From Clusia tigrina (Eukaryota > Arthropoda > Insecta > Diptera > Clusiidae), in contig OV050033.1 of assembly GCA_920105625.2 (NCBI GenBank), positions 128,153,821 through 128,217,820 of the forward strand: a stretch of DNA of 64,000 bases. The letters run 5' to 3'. The notes under the pieces are model-generated. The model worked only from the letters and a program-made list of their open reading frames with translations, had not been told where the DNA came from and searched no databases. Both the position numbers and the translations under genes were made by a program. Below are positions 1-11,510 of this stretch, one piece after another. How positions within the stretch are numbered: the stretch's first letter is position 1; every line of letters begins with the position of its first letter.

Positions 1-39
1 TTATTTAAATTTCTTGAATCAGTTATTTATATGTATATA

Positions 40-197
<158 letters not shown>

Positions 198-299
198 TTT
201 TATTTATTAATTTTTTTTTTTTTTGTTATATGCATTTAGTAACTTTTGTTATGAAATATTTCACCTATATATCATCAAATATACTCACCTTTTTGAAAG

Positions 300-1656
300 T
301 CAAATAAAGCGTTCCAGAACGGCCTCCGAAATCACTCAAGAGCAATAATGATGAATGAATCTTGATTGCAACTTCGCACTTTGCAATTCTTTCAACTTTC
401 AATTGTATTTATTTATGTTTAATTAATTTTTACTTAATGAAATGAATTCCTTTGAATAATTGTATCACAATTCTGGTGCTGTGTGCGCGCAGCTTCACTT
501 GTGCGCTTGTTTTAAGCGTCTGGACCAATTTAGTTCCTTTAAATATTTTATTGCGTGCTTTTCCTCAGAGTAAACTCCGAAGTACAGCAAATCGCGAGGT
601 TGTTCAACGCCGCAGCCGAGCTTCGCCCGATTGACTTCGATTTGCAAATAGAACTGATCCACGCGGCGTTGCCGGCTTTTAAAGGCCCGAAGAAGTGTGA
701 GAGCGATCGTGTGAATTTCTTGTTATTGTTGTTGTTGCGGTTGTTGTGGCGATAGTGGCGGTGGCTGTGGTCTTGCTGGTGCTGGGCTGAGATGTTATTG
801 CTGCTTTTGTTCTTGCTGTTTTTGCTGTTGTTTTTGGTGTTGCTGCTGCAGCATACCGGTTTCTCAGTCGGAACTGCGGAACAAGACTTTCTTTGATTTG
901 CGCAAACACACTCACGCAGTTGTTTGTGTGTTGGGAGCGGCGGGGGAAATACCAAACCGCACGCCACCAAGAATTGTTGTTACGGAGGCGCTTATACGTT
1001 GATCAATTAAATATAAACTTTCGATTTTGTTACTCATTTCAAATAAATAATAAACAATTCAAAATCGTTAGCAAAGAATTTTGTACGCGGAATTGGTAGA
1101 ATGAAAAGAAGCGACGCTAGTGATGGGTAGAATCAATAACCAGTATCGTGAGTACTCGATTCTAGCAGATACTCGGAAGCACAAAAAAGTCTCGATCTAT
1201 AAAAATTTGGAATCAAAAAGGCTCGTTTTAAATGTCGTTCCCAAATCGTGTCCATTCACAAAAAACACTCGATTCAAATAAGACTCAATTCAGAAAAGAA
1301 CCGTAGGGTACATCTTATTGGGTTGAGCAATGCTAAGCCTGTCTCAATTAATTTTGTTACTTCCTGATTCCTAAAGAATCTCGCCATATATTTTCTAATT
1401 ACCCAACAGAAAGATTCAGGGTCTATTAACTGATATTGTGAACTTCTTATAGCGAAACCGTGGTTTTTGCTTGCTTACCATTCATGTCCTAGAAGTCTTT
1501 TACACATCCATAAACTCTTCCACCCATCCAGAAACGTTTTCACACACCCAGAAACTCCCCCACACAGCTAGCACATTTAGTGACATAAAACATAAACGGA
1601 AACAGAAAAAACAACAGAAACAGCAGCTCATTATTATTTCTGGAGGTAAAGTGTAT
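300..1656. other. Non-coding stretch with opa-like triplets
   Basis: No convincing gene. Positions 715-860 are rich in TTG/CTG triplets (CAA/CAG on the minus strand), a composition common in fly 5' UTRs. Positions 1140-1320 hold degenerate short repeats around an ACTCGATT-like word. Open frames here are low-complexity Asn/Thr/Ser runs. Confidence 0.5.
650..684 (-). promoter_or_regulatory. Possible TATA + initiator core promoter, minus strand
   Basis: On the minus strand TTTAAAAG lies at 683-676, and an arthropod-type initiator TCAGTT lies at 657-652 with its A at 655. The spacing of 28 bp is close to that of a TATA/Inr promoter. The GC content is higher than in the surroundings and CAA/CAG triplets lie upstream. 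A transcript would run left out of the window and no coding exon is visible, so this is inference from spacing. Confidence 0.35.
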
Positions 1657-1669
1657 AAAAAACCCAATA
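1657..1669 (+). repeat. Left target-site duplication of LINE
   Basis: AAAAAACCCAATA occurs here and identically at 3966-3978, bracketing the LINE remnant. A 13-bp duplication is typical of target-primed LINE insertion. Confidence 0.7.
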
Positions 1670-2212
1670 GGTAGGTTGGGTTGGGCAGCCGCATCACCAA
1701 TAAACCAGTGATGCCACTTAGACCATCAGTTGGGTCCGTTGTGAGCCGCGGATACGAGGCATGGCTACACTTCTCCCTCCAGATTGAACCAACCTGAGCC
1801 CTTCACAAAGCGAAGAAGGTTGTTAACACCTCACTGGCATAGACCATCTATACTTGTTAAGAAGTGGGATCCTAGTAAACGCTCCCTATTTCTAGCAAAA
1901 GCTGGACATGTACAGAAGCGATGCTGGACCGTTTCAAGTTCCTCCTCCTTCCTGCAGCTGCGGCAGAAATCATGTGTATAAACTCCCACTCTTCTTGCAT
2001 GATTTCCTATTAGACAATGTCCCGTGAGGGCTCCTTTTAAAGTCTTAATTTGTAGTCTATCTATGATATTCCTTGATAGACGCAGATTTAGCCTCGGCCA
2101 TGTTTGCCTGGCGATTTCACAGGTAGTGGCACAGATCCACCTTTGATTTGTAGAATTAATTAGTGTCTCCCTTATGAGAAGCTTACAAGTCGCGAAAGGT
2201 ACGCCAATATGC

Positions 2213-2557
2213 CTACCAACATTTGGCATACAAAGTGCCATCTCTCGCGAGTTGATCAGCCTTACAGTTCCCAGGTATATCCCTATGTCTTGGTACCCAG
2301 CACAAATGGATATAGAATAGTTTAGCCATCTCATTTGGAAATCGGCGGCAGTCTAAGACACTTCTCGATGTTATTTGGAATGCATTCAAAGCCCTTAGTG
2401 CAGCTTGGCTGTCCGATGAAATACAGATATCCTTGACAGTTACCTCGTTTATCCTCAGCCAATTCAAGGCTTCGTGAATATCGGTTATTTCCGCTTGAAA
2501 AACACTGCAGTGATCCATTAGTTTGATGGATTCACTGATTGAGGGTATTTCAAACAC
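2213..2557 (-). pseudogene. LINE RNase H domain segment
   Basis: The segment contains CSVFQAEITDIHEAL (catalytic Glu), ISSDSQAALRAL (catalytic Asp) and CWVPRHRDIPGNCKADQLAR (His box and final Asp region), the canonical RNase H order. It continues in another frame into the Cys-rich C-terminal tail at 2334-1831. Confidence 0.85.
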
Positions 2558-3138
2558 CGGATCCTACACCGGTATTCATTTTTAAGCCGTGTATATCTTG
2601 ATGGGAGTATCTGGTGATGGATCCCCCTCGAGCCATTCCTCTCTGGAAGGAATCCTAACCCAAAAATTTCTTTCGAAACAGAGGGAAGAAGGAAAGTAAT
2701 CAATATCACTGGGTATGTCCGTATAGGATTCTAATATGGTCGCATGTCCGTACGGAACAGCTTTCCACTGTGAGCCCGCCTTGTGCCGAATGGCGAAGCA
2801 TGCCGCTAAATATTTGCAGAAGAGATCTAAGGGTGGCAGATGTAGTATGAAATGCAATCCCAAGGTTGGCGTGGTTCTCATGGTGCCACTTATTGCTAAT
2901 TCTGCTGATCTCTGTGCCTTACCAAGTGTTTCGTACTAGGTCCTTTTCTGCATAGCAGTCCACCAGACAACATTTCCATATAGGAGAATGGGCATGACAA
3001 CCGCAGTGTCAATCCAGTGAGCTACCTTGGGCTTAATTCCCCAGGTTTTACCTATAGCTCTTTTGCAGGCATAAAAAGCCACCCCAGCTTTCCTAGCTCT
3101 TTCTATGGTGTTTGACTTCCAAGTAAGCTTTCTATCGA

Positions 3139-3552
3139 TTATAAGGCCCAGTCCTCTGCCCACTTTAAAAGAATATCTAGAGCATTTTGCAACAAATCTC
3201 TCAGTGTAGATGTGAATTTTCCAGAGACAGCAATGACAACATCATCGGCATAAGCCATCACCTTACATCCCACCGCCTCTAATCTTAACAGGAGTTTGTT
3301 AACAACTGTGTTCCATAGAAACGGTGAGAGGACATCTCCCTGAGGTGTACCCTTGCTCACCAACTTACGTAGCACCGATTCTCCTAGATTCGCCTCTATG
3401 ATTCTGCTATTCAGCATATTACCAATGAGGCCTACCAGGCCCGTTTCCACCCCAAGTTCAGTAAGTGATGCAGTGATGGCTTCCCCTGTGACATTATTAA
3501 AGGCCCCCTCAATATCAAGAAAGGCAGCCAGGGAGAATTCCTGCTTGTGCAA
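3139..3552 (-). pseudogene. LINE reverse transcriptase palm segment
   Basis: This is the longest open piece of the LINE (137 codons from its first Met). It contains FLDIEGAFNNV, the first catalytic aspartate motif, then KGTPQGDVLSPFLWN and MAYADDVVIA, the second and third aspartates. The catalytic residues survive, but the flanking fingers and thumb are in other frames. It is part of the 1670-3965 insertion. Confidence 0.85.
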
Positions 3553-3965
3553 TGACCCTTCTGCAATGGAAATAAGGTTATGTAGAGCTGTCTCTACAGA
3601 TTTCCACTTTGTACAGGCAAAGTTAAGCTTAAGTGGATTTCTATCACTCTCTCTAAAGTCTTAAGTCCCTTGGATGAGTATGTGAGCTTTTTCCGGGTTT
3701 TTGGAATGAAGACCACTCTGGCGTGTCTCCACTGAAGCCGTATATACCCAAAGTTAAAGCATCCTTCAAAGATTGCTAACAGCCAGCCTTTCAGGTATCC
3801 AGCGGTTTTATATAATTCCACTGGATAAATACCATCAGGACCAGGGGACTTAAAAGGCTTAAAACTTTCAATAGCCCATAAAAGTCGATCCTCAGATAGC
3901 GTCTATCCAAACTTCCCGACTATTTCACGAATCTTCCCTCTCGTGCCCAGTAATATCTGAACAGC

Positions 3966-3978
3966 AAAAAACCCAATA
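3966..3978 (+). repeat. Right target-site duplication of LINE
   Basis: Second copy of AAAAAACCCAATA, identical over 13 bp to 1657-1669. It marks the 5' (truncated) end of the minus-strand LINE. Confidence 0.7.
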
Positions 3979-4253
3979 AAAAAGGAACAAAATTATTGCA
4001 ATATGTAGACATCTAATTTTTAATTCACATTTTTATTAATAGCCAACATTCAAATATAAATATTTTATATTATATGTTCCGAAATAAACTCGTGGGATTA
4101 AGGCCCAAGTTCTGTCTTTATGCAATTATGTCTCTAACATGAACAATACTTTAATAATTTTGTCACTCTTTGCTTATATAACTCACGATGAATTGTTTCT
4201 GTTCAGCGGCCCAACGCTCATTTTCTGTGTTTAACTTCTCTAGACATTCTGTT

Positions 4254-4468
4254 ACCAATTCGCTGGTTCCACGACCTTCGTGGTCTCGTGGTCAGGACCA
4301 TACTCTGGGCACGCGGGTTCGAATTCCGCCCCGAGCAGGGTCTGAAAATGCTTCTTTCTAAAAAATCTGTTTCTCGTCGAGTCGAATGCCTTAGCTGCTA
4401 GTATTATTTCCCCTAAATCCTTGCAGACATAATTCGTTAAGGTATAATAATAATAATAATAATAAAAG
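4254..4468 (+). mobile_element. tRNA-derived SINE with (TAA)n tail
   Basis: A tRNA-like head (about 4265-4345) has an A-box-like GTGGTCAGG and a good B box, GGTTCGAATTCC (4317-4328), the two internal Pol III promoter elements. A body of about 100 bp follows, then a (TAA)n tail at 4443-4465. TTCTGTT flanks the copy on both sides (4247-4253 and 4469-4475) and is a possible target duplication. Related bodies on the minus strand occur at 23.1, 25.4 and 46.4 kb. It is not a working tRNA gene: the head does not fold into a full cloverleaf by eye and runs straight into the SINE body. Confidence 0.65.
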
Positions 4469-4479
4469 TTCTGTTGCTG

Positions 4480-6150
4480 ATTTTGTTTCTGTTGCAAATA
4501 TACTGAATTCTGTATCTGTTTCTGTTTTATGTTATACTGCATTTTAAGCAGCCTTGTTTGTTGCTTAAAAGTATTCGAGTACTATGAATACAATTATCTC
4601 CATCACTAGCATAACATAAGGCGCTCATACTTACACACACACGCACGCACATGCACACACATATTACAAGTTTACTCTCTCTGCCTACCAACTCCGTGTT
4701 TAATTGGCTTAACTCACAGCAACCTGCGTAGCATTGGTCTCCATATTGAGTTGTTCTATGTGCATTAGTAAATCCGCTGCGTTGCGACGGCTCAATACGC
4801 CAACGACAATTTCTGCTGAGACAATTATGAGGCGCTGTTACGAGACAATGAAATGAAATGCGGGCAGTTAAATTGAAAAGATTTTAGTTTACTACAAATT
4901 TATGCATTTTTGTGTGTCTTTGCTTAAGAAAAATATCTCGTCCACATTTTGTGTTGCGAATGATGTCGGAAGCCTTGCATAATTATGCGTGCCTGGTTTG
5001 CAGAACAATTTCACTCGTTTGCGTATTCGGTTTATTCCTATTAACTTTTGACACCATTTAAATTTTTGGCATTCAAGTCATTTAACGTCATATTTCAACG
5101 TTTTTGTTATGAAGCAAGTTCATCTGCAATTCCGCTCATCTCTCACGTGCGCATGCGTGCGTCATAGAGACGAGAGCAGAGCGCGCTCGGTTGCTCTACC
5201 GAAGCTCAGCAATTCTTGGTATTCATTTGTTATTGTTTTGCTGTTTGCTAGTGTTGCTGTTGTTGCTGGTGTTGCTGCTGATGAGTGGCGATTTTGCGTA
5301 AACCCCAGTTCGAAGACGTCGCTCGTTTGGTGTTTCATATTTCTTTGAATTACTAATTTTAAACGTACATTTAAGAATTTCTTTCTTGCAGCGGGGAATT
5401 TTTTGCTCAATAAAAACGGCTGCCATACGCAGCTGCTGAGTCAAAGGGTCAAGCGTTGTGTGGCTGATAAACGAGTAACCGCAGTCGCTTATAGTGTGGT
5501 GATCAGTTCCACAGGGTGTGACGTAGTAAGTTGTTTAGGTCGATGGGGTTTCGCTCGATTTACTAAGACAACAGTTGTCGCGAGCGTCTTGCGTCCCTCG
5601 ATGTGTGGTCGGCGCTATTCTGCCTTGTCACGATGTGGTTAGCATTTGTGGCTAGTATTACTTGGACAGTATTTTGTTGGACACGCTTGGCGTACGCTGC
5701 TAGGCTCATTTTGGTTCAAGTTAGCAGTAGCTCAGCTCGACTCAGTTTGGCTCACCTCTACTCAATTCAGCTCGACTCGGCTCACCTCAGCCGTTCACTT
5801 GTGTTGTTATGTTCTGTTATTAGTGGGTGTTTGTTCTATCGTACCATTACTAGGGTGGAGAGGGATCGGGGTGGAGCGGAGTCTTATTATTTTAATTTTC
5901 CTATTCAACATGTTCAAAACCTGTCTTCCGAATATGACCCTCAAATTCTAAATAGCCGCAGTAGCAGGCTTGGAATATTTTTTGAACGCTTCTTACCCAG
6001 TTGGCAAAACTTTATTTGATGTAATTTGCTTCCAACGATATTACGCGAATTACAAGTTATTTGCGAAAACACGTCCAAGTTGAGTCCAGAGGCGGAATCA
6101 TCATGATCCTGCGGCTGCAACTAGTTACAAGTGCCCTGAATCAACCACCT
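4480..6150. other. Non-coding stretch, possible promoter around 5.15 kb
   Basis: No gene recognised. A CA-rich tract lies at 4630-4665. Around 5145-5165 the E-box CACGTG overlaps an NRF1-like GCGCATGCGT, next to CAG/CAA triplets at 5235-5285, so this could be a TSS region of unknown orientation. Short GAGCT/GACTC-type repeats lie at 5728-5800. A splice-acceptor-like TTTCTTGCAG precedes 5393 but has no convincing partner. Confidence 0.35.
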
Positions 6151-6342
6151 AAAAAGTAGTCAAGTTTGTTGAAAAGTAGCCAATACGGCAACACTGGTCT
6201 AGAGTTCTTCTCAGTGCTTTGTTATTGGCAGCACTGGCACCATATTTTCTGTGAAGATGATAAAAGGTTGGCACGAAGTATGGTCTCTGGCCAAATAGCG
6301 AGACATAGGAGCAAAATATCCATTTTATGTATATACATATAT

Positions 6343-6347
6343 ATTTG

Positions 6348-6381
<34 letters not shown>
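6343..6381 (+). repeat. (CT)n microsatellite
   Basis: Short TCTA units grade into a pure CT run. Confidence 0.9.
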
Positions 6382-6383
<2 letters not shown>

Positions 6384-6849
6384 ACTGGTTTCCAGTACGT
6401 TAGGTTCGGTTAGAGTGGCAGCCTTCTTCCTGAAAGCTCACTTAATCACTTAAAGGCTCATTATGATACCATAAGCAACCGGCACGACTCCTCGATCTAA
6501 GGTCCTAGAATAAAATGCAGAGGTACGAAAGAAGAAGTGATCCCAGAACAGTCTGCTAAAGTCTTCTAAGTGGCTAAAGTCTCTCTAAAGTGGCTGTTTG
6601 TTCTGATATTTGAGCTGCAGACGTCACTCTTCCAATATGTTGAAGAAATTACCATTAGACTCCTTCCGCTACTAACTGTATCTTTGTGGTCTGGCATTCG
6701 AAGATTTTCCTTTGGAAGACATGTGATTTCAACAGTTCAAGGCCACAAGGCAATTAGCTCACGAATCTCTCTCTCAATTTTAGTCGGTCAAATTCAAGAT
6801 TGGGAGACTTCCACTGAGTTACAAAATGATTCAGCACCAAGGCAAAATG

Positions 6850-7345
6850 TTTAGGAATATCGTCTTCCTGGATATCAACATCTTCTTCTTGGATAAGAAT
6901 ATCTTCTTTCTGGATATGACTACTTACATCCTGGATAAGAATACCTTGTTCCTGAAGAGGAATAGCTTCTTCCTGGATAAGAATATTTTCTTCTTGGATA
7001 TGAATATATTTTCTTAGATATGAATATCTTCTTCCTGGAGATAAATATATTTATTCTGGATATGAATATCTTCTTCCTGAATATGAATATCGTCTACCAA
7101 AATATAAATTTCGTCTACCTGGGTATGAAAATCTTCTTCGTAGATAGATCTTCTTCATCCTGGATATGAATAATAAATTCCTGGATTAAATATCTTCATC
7201 CTGGATTGAATATCTTCTTTTTGGATATGAATATCTTCTCCTTTGGTATAAATATCTTCTCCTAGATAAGGTTATCTTATTTCTGGATATGAATAACCCC
7301 TTTCTGTATATCAATATTTTCTTCCTGGATATGAAAATCTTATTC
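6850..7345 (+). repeat. Minisatellite, unit near GAATATCTTCTTCCTGGATAT
   Basis: More than 20 degenerate tandem copies of a 20-24 bp unit. Frames through it translate to FLDKNIFFLDMN-type repeats, which are by-products. Single-base differences between units suggest an old array. Confidence 0.9.
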
Positions 7346-7349
7346 CATC

Positions 7350-7900
7350 TCATATAAAGAGGATATAGCAAAGTGAAACGGAGTGATTAGTTTCGCCAGT
7401 GGTGATTGCAGATTTCTGACATTACGAAGGAAAGATCTTCGTTCGTTGATTAGGATAATCACGGGTCATCCATGGGCATGGGGCATCCAATTCTATTCGA
7501 TTCTTTTCTAAGTAAAATTTTGTATTGCTGATTGAGAAGAATGTTGGCAAAGATTTCGTACCTGGTCCAATGGTTCATTATACTTAGATAGGTAGATAGA
7601 TATAGTTGGGGTAAGCCGGAGAACCGCCGTAGAAGGAGGTATCCAAGCAAGTGATGCCCATTGTACTATGAGACTAGAAGTAGAAGGGGTCGGGGTGAGA
7701 CAGACGGTTTGTGAAAGGGAAGGAAAGTCACACTTTTCAAACATTATTGACTCTTTTATATTCCATCATACTTACTCCCTGCATAATTGTGTTCTTTTTC
7801 TTTACTTTGGCACATTTGATGCCATACTACCAATTAAAATTAGACTGGGTCTGGAACGACTTCCACGATTAAAATCTAAGTCTTATTTAAAAAAAGTCAC
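7350..7900. other. Non-coding stretch
   Basis: No recognisable gene, RNA or mobile element. Short open frames show no domain signature. Confidence 0.4.
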
Positions 7901-7902
7901 AG

Positions 7903-8050
7903 GAATGGAAGTCCGATTCACAGGATAGGAAATCCGAGTCATATGATTGGAAATCCGAGTCACAGCATAGGAAATCCGAGTCACAGGATAGGAAATCCAG
8001 TCACAGGATTGGAAATCCGAGTCACAAAATTGCAAATCCTAGTCATGGAA
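7903..8050 (+). repeat. Minisatellite, unit GGATTGGAAATCCGAGTCACA
   Basis: Seven or so tandem copies of a 19-21 bp unit, unrelated in sequence to the arrays at 6.9 kb and 10.3 kb. Confidence 0.9.
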
Positions 8051-8139
8051 GTTTGCACCTCCTCTACAGCCCTTAATGGAATCACTACGTTCACTTATGA
8101 ACGACTTTCCTTCCCTCTGGGGAAAGTGGTCTCTATGTT

Positions 8140-8335
8140 CTAAAGGATTCTTCTTTAATATTTTATTTTCTCAATCTATTAAAAGGTCGTAGTTGGAGCA
8201 AGGTTGAGGTACCGTTCAATATTTTAGTTTCTCAATCTGTGAATTGGTCTCAGGAACCCTTCAATATCCTGTTAAATATTTTCTTTTCTCAATCTATAAA
8301 TAGGTCGTAGTTGGAGCATACTTCGGGAACCCCTT
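8140..8335 (+). repeat. Degenerate tandem repeat, about 70-bp unit
   Basis: Three diverged copies share the words TTCTCAATCT, AGGTCGTAGTTGGAGCA and GGAACCC. The last copy contains GCATACTTCGGGAACCC (8316-8332), a weak relative of the motif clustered in the ctp introns. Confidence 0.6.
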
Positions 8336-9940
8336 GGCTTTTCTATCATAGATCTTGAAAGGTATCCAATAAAGTTATGGAGCCTGGGGAAATTTTGATG
8401 GAAGAGGTCAGACTACCACTGCCTTTGCATACTCCCTTAATCGCCGCTCATCAGTAAGGGATCTACCTTTCTGACGTCTGTAATTGCCAATAGATGGCCC
8501 CACTAGAAATTCTCACTATTTTTGAAAAGTCCTTTTACTTACGTTTACTTTCTACCTTATCCACGCCTTCACTCGCCGAACGCCAAAGCCAACAGTGACA
8601 ATTTCCAGGCACTTTCTTAGATTGACTCCAGGCCTCATCATCAGGTACCACACCCATTAAAACGAAATCGGGTTCGTTCATAAATTAACAGCACTTTAAA
8701 GAGGCGTTGTAAAAAATCAAAACAAATGCCAAAAATAATTCCCAACTTCACATAAAATACAAATAAATAAAATTAAATGTTGAAACACAGCCACGAACGA
8801 ATAAAACGAGAGACCAAATTAAGCAACACTCAACAAAAAACCGGTTCTGAGCCTTGTTAAAAAGTTTCCACCAACCTTGGCAACAATAAACGCGTCCGAC
8901 CGAGATCGGGCCTGATCTGTCCGGGGAATGTTGATTAATTGAATGTTCTAAATTGAAAGGCGTGGCAGTAGTGACTCCCATTTATGTAAAATACTTTCTA
9001 TATACGTAAATATATAAAATATCACACACAAGAATGAATGCTATATTCCAATCGCTGATTGATAAGTCCACGATTTGCTCCGGTTTGACTCATTCGGGGC
9101 CTCAGCCTGAGTACAATTCGCCCATATTATTAAGTACAGTTTGCCAACAATTAATTAAATTTAATTGCCCACCGCAATTTTAAAGCTGATAAATCAAAAT
9201 TTATAAATAAATCCGCTGAAATTAGTTTAAAAGCTGCGGCGTGTCAAAACCGGTTCAGGACTTTCTCACCAGCGTCAGCGTGATTGTCCGTTTTGTGGTG
9301 GATACCTCATAAATCGTTCAGGCACGCCCAGGTGTGTATATAAATTTTAACACGCCTTTGATGGAGCTACATCCCAAGTAGACGGTAATATGGAAACGTT
9401 ACACATCGGAAGGAAGAACAGTAATGAAGTAAGGAATGATCCGAACGTTTGTCATTTAAATTGTTCATTTTGGTCTCTTGTGACATCATTATGGCGTATT
9501 TTTTATGCCAATTTTTAGAATAACAATCAAATAAGTTTGTTGTTTCTCTTCATACCTCAAAAATGACATTCCAGGCATTTCCTTTGGTTGTAGTATTTAA
9601 TTTTCTCCTAGACTTCAAAAAGGACAGGAAAGGAGTCTTCACAAAGGAAATTCTTGTGACGTAACTCAAACTGAAACGAAAGAAGTCGCAGAGTTATTAA
9701 CTAGAATGCATGTTATAGAACTGATATGCAATGCTTTAGCATTTCAAAGATTCCAGTGACACTAAGAGGGAGAATTCGGAGCCTTCTAAGAATCTGTTGA
9801 GTTTCCTCGGGGTCTGTCAGTGAGCTCATTTAGACACTTCAATAACCATGGGAGATTCATGGAGGCCACAATTCCCTTTGATTAACTTTGGAATTATGTT
9901 TAAAGCGCCATCGAAAGACGTAAGATCCTTTTTTGACCTT
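8336..9940. other. Non-coding stretch
   Basis: No gene seen. It contains the left arm of an inverted repeat (8811-8975) described separately; the rest is unique AT-rich sequence. Confidence 0.4.
8811..8975 (+). repeat. Left arm of long inverted repeat
   Basis: The reverse complement of this arm resembles 10607-10737. Shared words are TTTATTGTTGCCAAGG, TTTTTTAACAAGGCTCAGAA, CGGTTTTTTGTT and ACTACTGCCAYGCCTTTCA. The arms are separated by about 1.6 kb, a possible foldback-type element or inverted duplication. Confidence 0.6.
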
Positions 9941-10195
9941 TTTTGATGTTATTTCAAGACTCGGAAATAATGGTAAATTATGTCGGGGTGGCAACATCGG
10001 TTTTTACAGATTATCTAAGGACACTTTCTATGTAAATTGAAATTAAGTGATAATCGCAAAATCCTTATTTGCAAATTTTTGTTACTATTGCAAGACTGAA
10101 AAATCTCGGAGTGGAAACATCGGTGTTTATAGGTGATCTGCAAACACTTTCTATGGAAATTTAACTTAAGCGATCGAAAAAAAAATCTTAATATC
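9940..10195 (+). repeat. Tandem duplication, about 125-bp unit
   Basis: Two copies share TCGGRGTGGMAACATCGGTKTTTA, broken here only by a few substitutions, and ACACTTTCTATG. A local duplication with no coding content. Confidence 0.7.
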
Positions 10196-10214
10196 TCCCT
10201 CGGGTAGTCCAAAA

Positions 10215-10590
10215 CCTACCAAAGTACTTCAGATCTTAGTCAAGTAATCTCCTACTCAATTAGTCCACATCCTACTCAAGAAGTCTATATTTTACTCAAG
10301 TATTCCACATCCTCTTCAAGTAGTCCATATCCTGTTCAAGTAGTCCACATCCTGTTCAAGTAGTCCACATCCTGTTCAAGTAGTTCACATCCTAGACAAA
10401 TAGCTCACAACCTACTCAACTAGTTCACATCCTATTCAAGTACCTCACATTCTACTCAAGTAGTCCTTATCCAACTCAAGAAGTCCACTTCCTACTCAAG
10501 TAATCCACATCCCACTCATAGAGTCCACATTCTACTCAGTCGGTTCACATCCTACTCAAGTAGTCCACATCTTACTTAAGAAGTCCACAT
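10215..10590 (+). repeat. Minisatellite, unit near TCAAGTAGTCCACATCCTAC
   Basis: About 19 tandem copies of a 19-20 bp unit with point differences. Units abut directly with no unique spacers, so it is not a CRISPR array. Confidence 0.92.
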
Positions 10591-10599
10591 AACTACTGC

Positions 10600-10737
10600 C
10601 ATGCCTTTCATCAAGGTTTTCCGGGCAAATCAGCCCCGATTTCGGTCGGTCGCCTTTATTGTTGCCAAGGTTTTTGGGAATTTTTTAACAAGGCTCAGAA
10701 TCGGTTTTTTGTTATGAATTGCTTAGTTTGGTCTCCT
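10600..10737 (-). repeat. Right arm of long inverted repeat
   Basis: Inverted partner of 8811-8975, at roughly three-quarters identity by eye. It directly follows the 10.2-10.6 kb minisatellite. Confidence 0.6.
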
Positions 10738-10739
10738 AG

Positions 10740-11235
10740 AGCATGTTTTTTGCTGGTTTGCCTAGTTGCTCGAAATTCTCAAAACGTCATTGTCTCGAAG
10801 GAATCTCACAGACTCAAATACTACAGACTCAATCACCGCAGACTCATACCAGACAAATATGGATGAGGAATAAATGAGGATTTTTTTGACCAGGGATATT
10901 TTGGGGCAATTGTCCACCAGCTTGGTACTTAAGGTATAATGTCCACCATCCATCGAATGGCTCAGATCTATCAACGTAGTAGACAAAAGATTTTTGGAAG
11001 TACGAATACCTGTGTAGTGTTGTAATGATGAGGACCCCAGACCAAGGCAAAACCCAGAACAAGAACTTTTGAACGAATACAGAATATGATATGAGAGAAG
11101 TAAAAGACAAATATGAAAATTATAAAGGTATTTCCCTTCATATTCTTTCCCTTCTTTCTAATCGAGTCCCTTTGATTGGATTATGAAAGGATTTTGACTG
11201 GATTGAAAGGGATCCTTCTGTTCCCTACGGAAGCA
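10740..11235. other. Non-coding stretch
   Basis: No gene or element recognised. Confidence 0.4.
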
Positions 11236-11239
11236 AAAT

Positions 11240-11510
11240 TGAATGCACCAATTGCTACGAATGAATCCAGCGATGTGTCTCTCGACTGTCGGAGGTCAGT
11301 CTAAAGCTTTCTGCAATCGTCCAACGCTACTGTGGGAAGTCACTAAAACTTCCTGCAGTCTGGCATCTCTAGTTTCTGAGGTCAGTCTAAAGCACTTTAA
11401 AACTTTCTGCAATCTGGCAGCTCCATAAAAGTTTCTGCAATCGGGTAACGCCACTGTCAGAGGTCACTCTAAAAGTTTCTGCAATCGGGTAACGCCACTG
11501 ACTAACAGAG
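11240..11510 (+). repeat. Tandem repeat, unit with TTTCTGCAATCGGGTAACGCC
   Basis: Five or so degenerate 45-60 bp units carry GGTCASTCTAAA and TTTCTGCAATC words. The last two units are nearly identical, suggesting recent duplication at the right edge. Confidence 0.8.

Larger units (their letters stand above)
1670..3965 (-). mobile_element. 5'-truncated non-LTR retrotransposon (LINE), RT + RNase H
   Basis: Read on the minus strand, this is the 3' half of a LINE ORF2, broken by frameshifts. In order it holds reverse transcriptase fingers (SPGPDG near 3855, RVVFIPK near 3700), the RT palm with GTPQGDVLSP and the catalytic YADDVV box (about 3350-3240), a thumb/linker (about 3160-2950), an RNase H domain with SVFQAE, SSDSQAA and the WVPRHRDIPGN box (about 2560-2230), and a C-terminal Cys-rich tail with CRSCRKEEELET and HRFCTCPA (about 1960-1870). 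A short 3' UTR ends in a pyrimidine-rich CAACCTACC. RNase H after RT points to the I/LOA/R1-like group of LINEs, but the clade was not resolved. The endonuclease and ORF1 are missing, as expected for 5' truncation. The copy is dead. Confidence 0.9.

Noticed and set aside
548..970. 140-codon minus-strand ORF with Asn/Ser/Thr runs
   Set aside because: Its composition comes from CAA/AAC triplets. It has no domain, and it spans the proposed promoter elements.
4265..4345. tRNA gene suggested by a B box
   Set aside because: No full cloverleaf or discrete 3' end is seen, and the sequence runs into a repeated SINE body with a TAA tail.
5109..6019. Overlapping ORFs of 79-138 codons
   Set aside because: They have no domain, signal or codon bias and lie across promoter-like and simple-repeat sequence. 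A possible splice acceptor at 5392 had no supporting exon.
6826..7017. ORF with FLDKNIFFLD repeats
   Set aside because: It is a frame through the 20-24 bp minisatellite and lacks any codon bias.
10215..10590. CRISPR-like regular array
   Set aside because: The units are contiguous and diverged, with no unique spacers, in a eukaryotic genome. It is a minisatellite.
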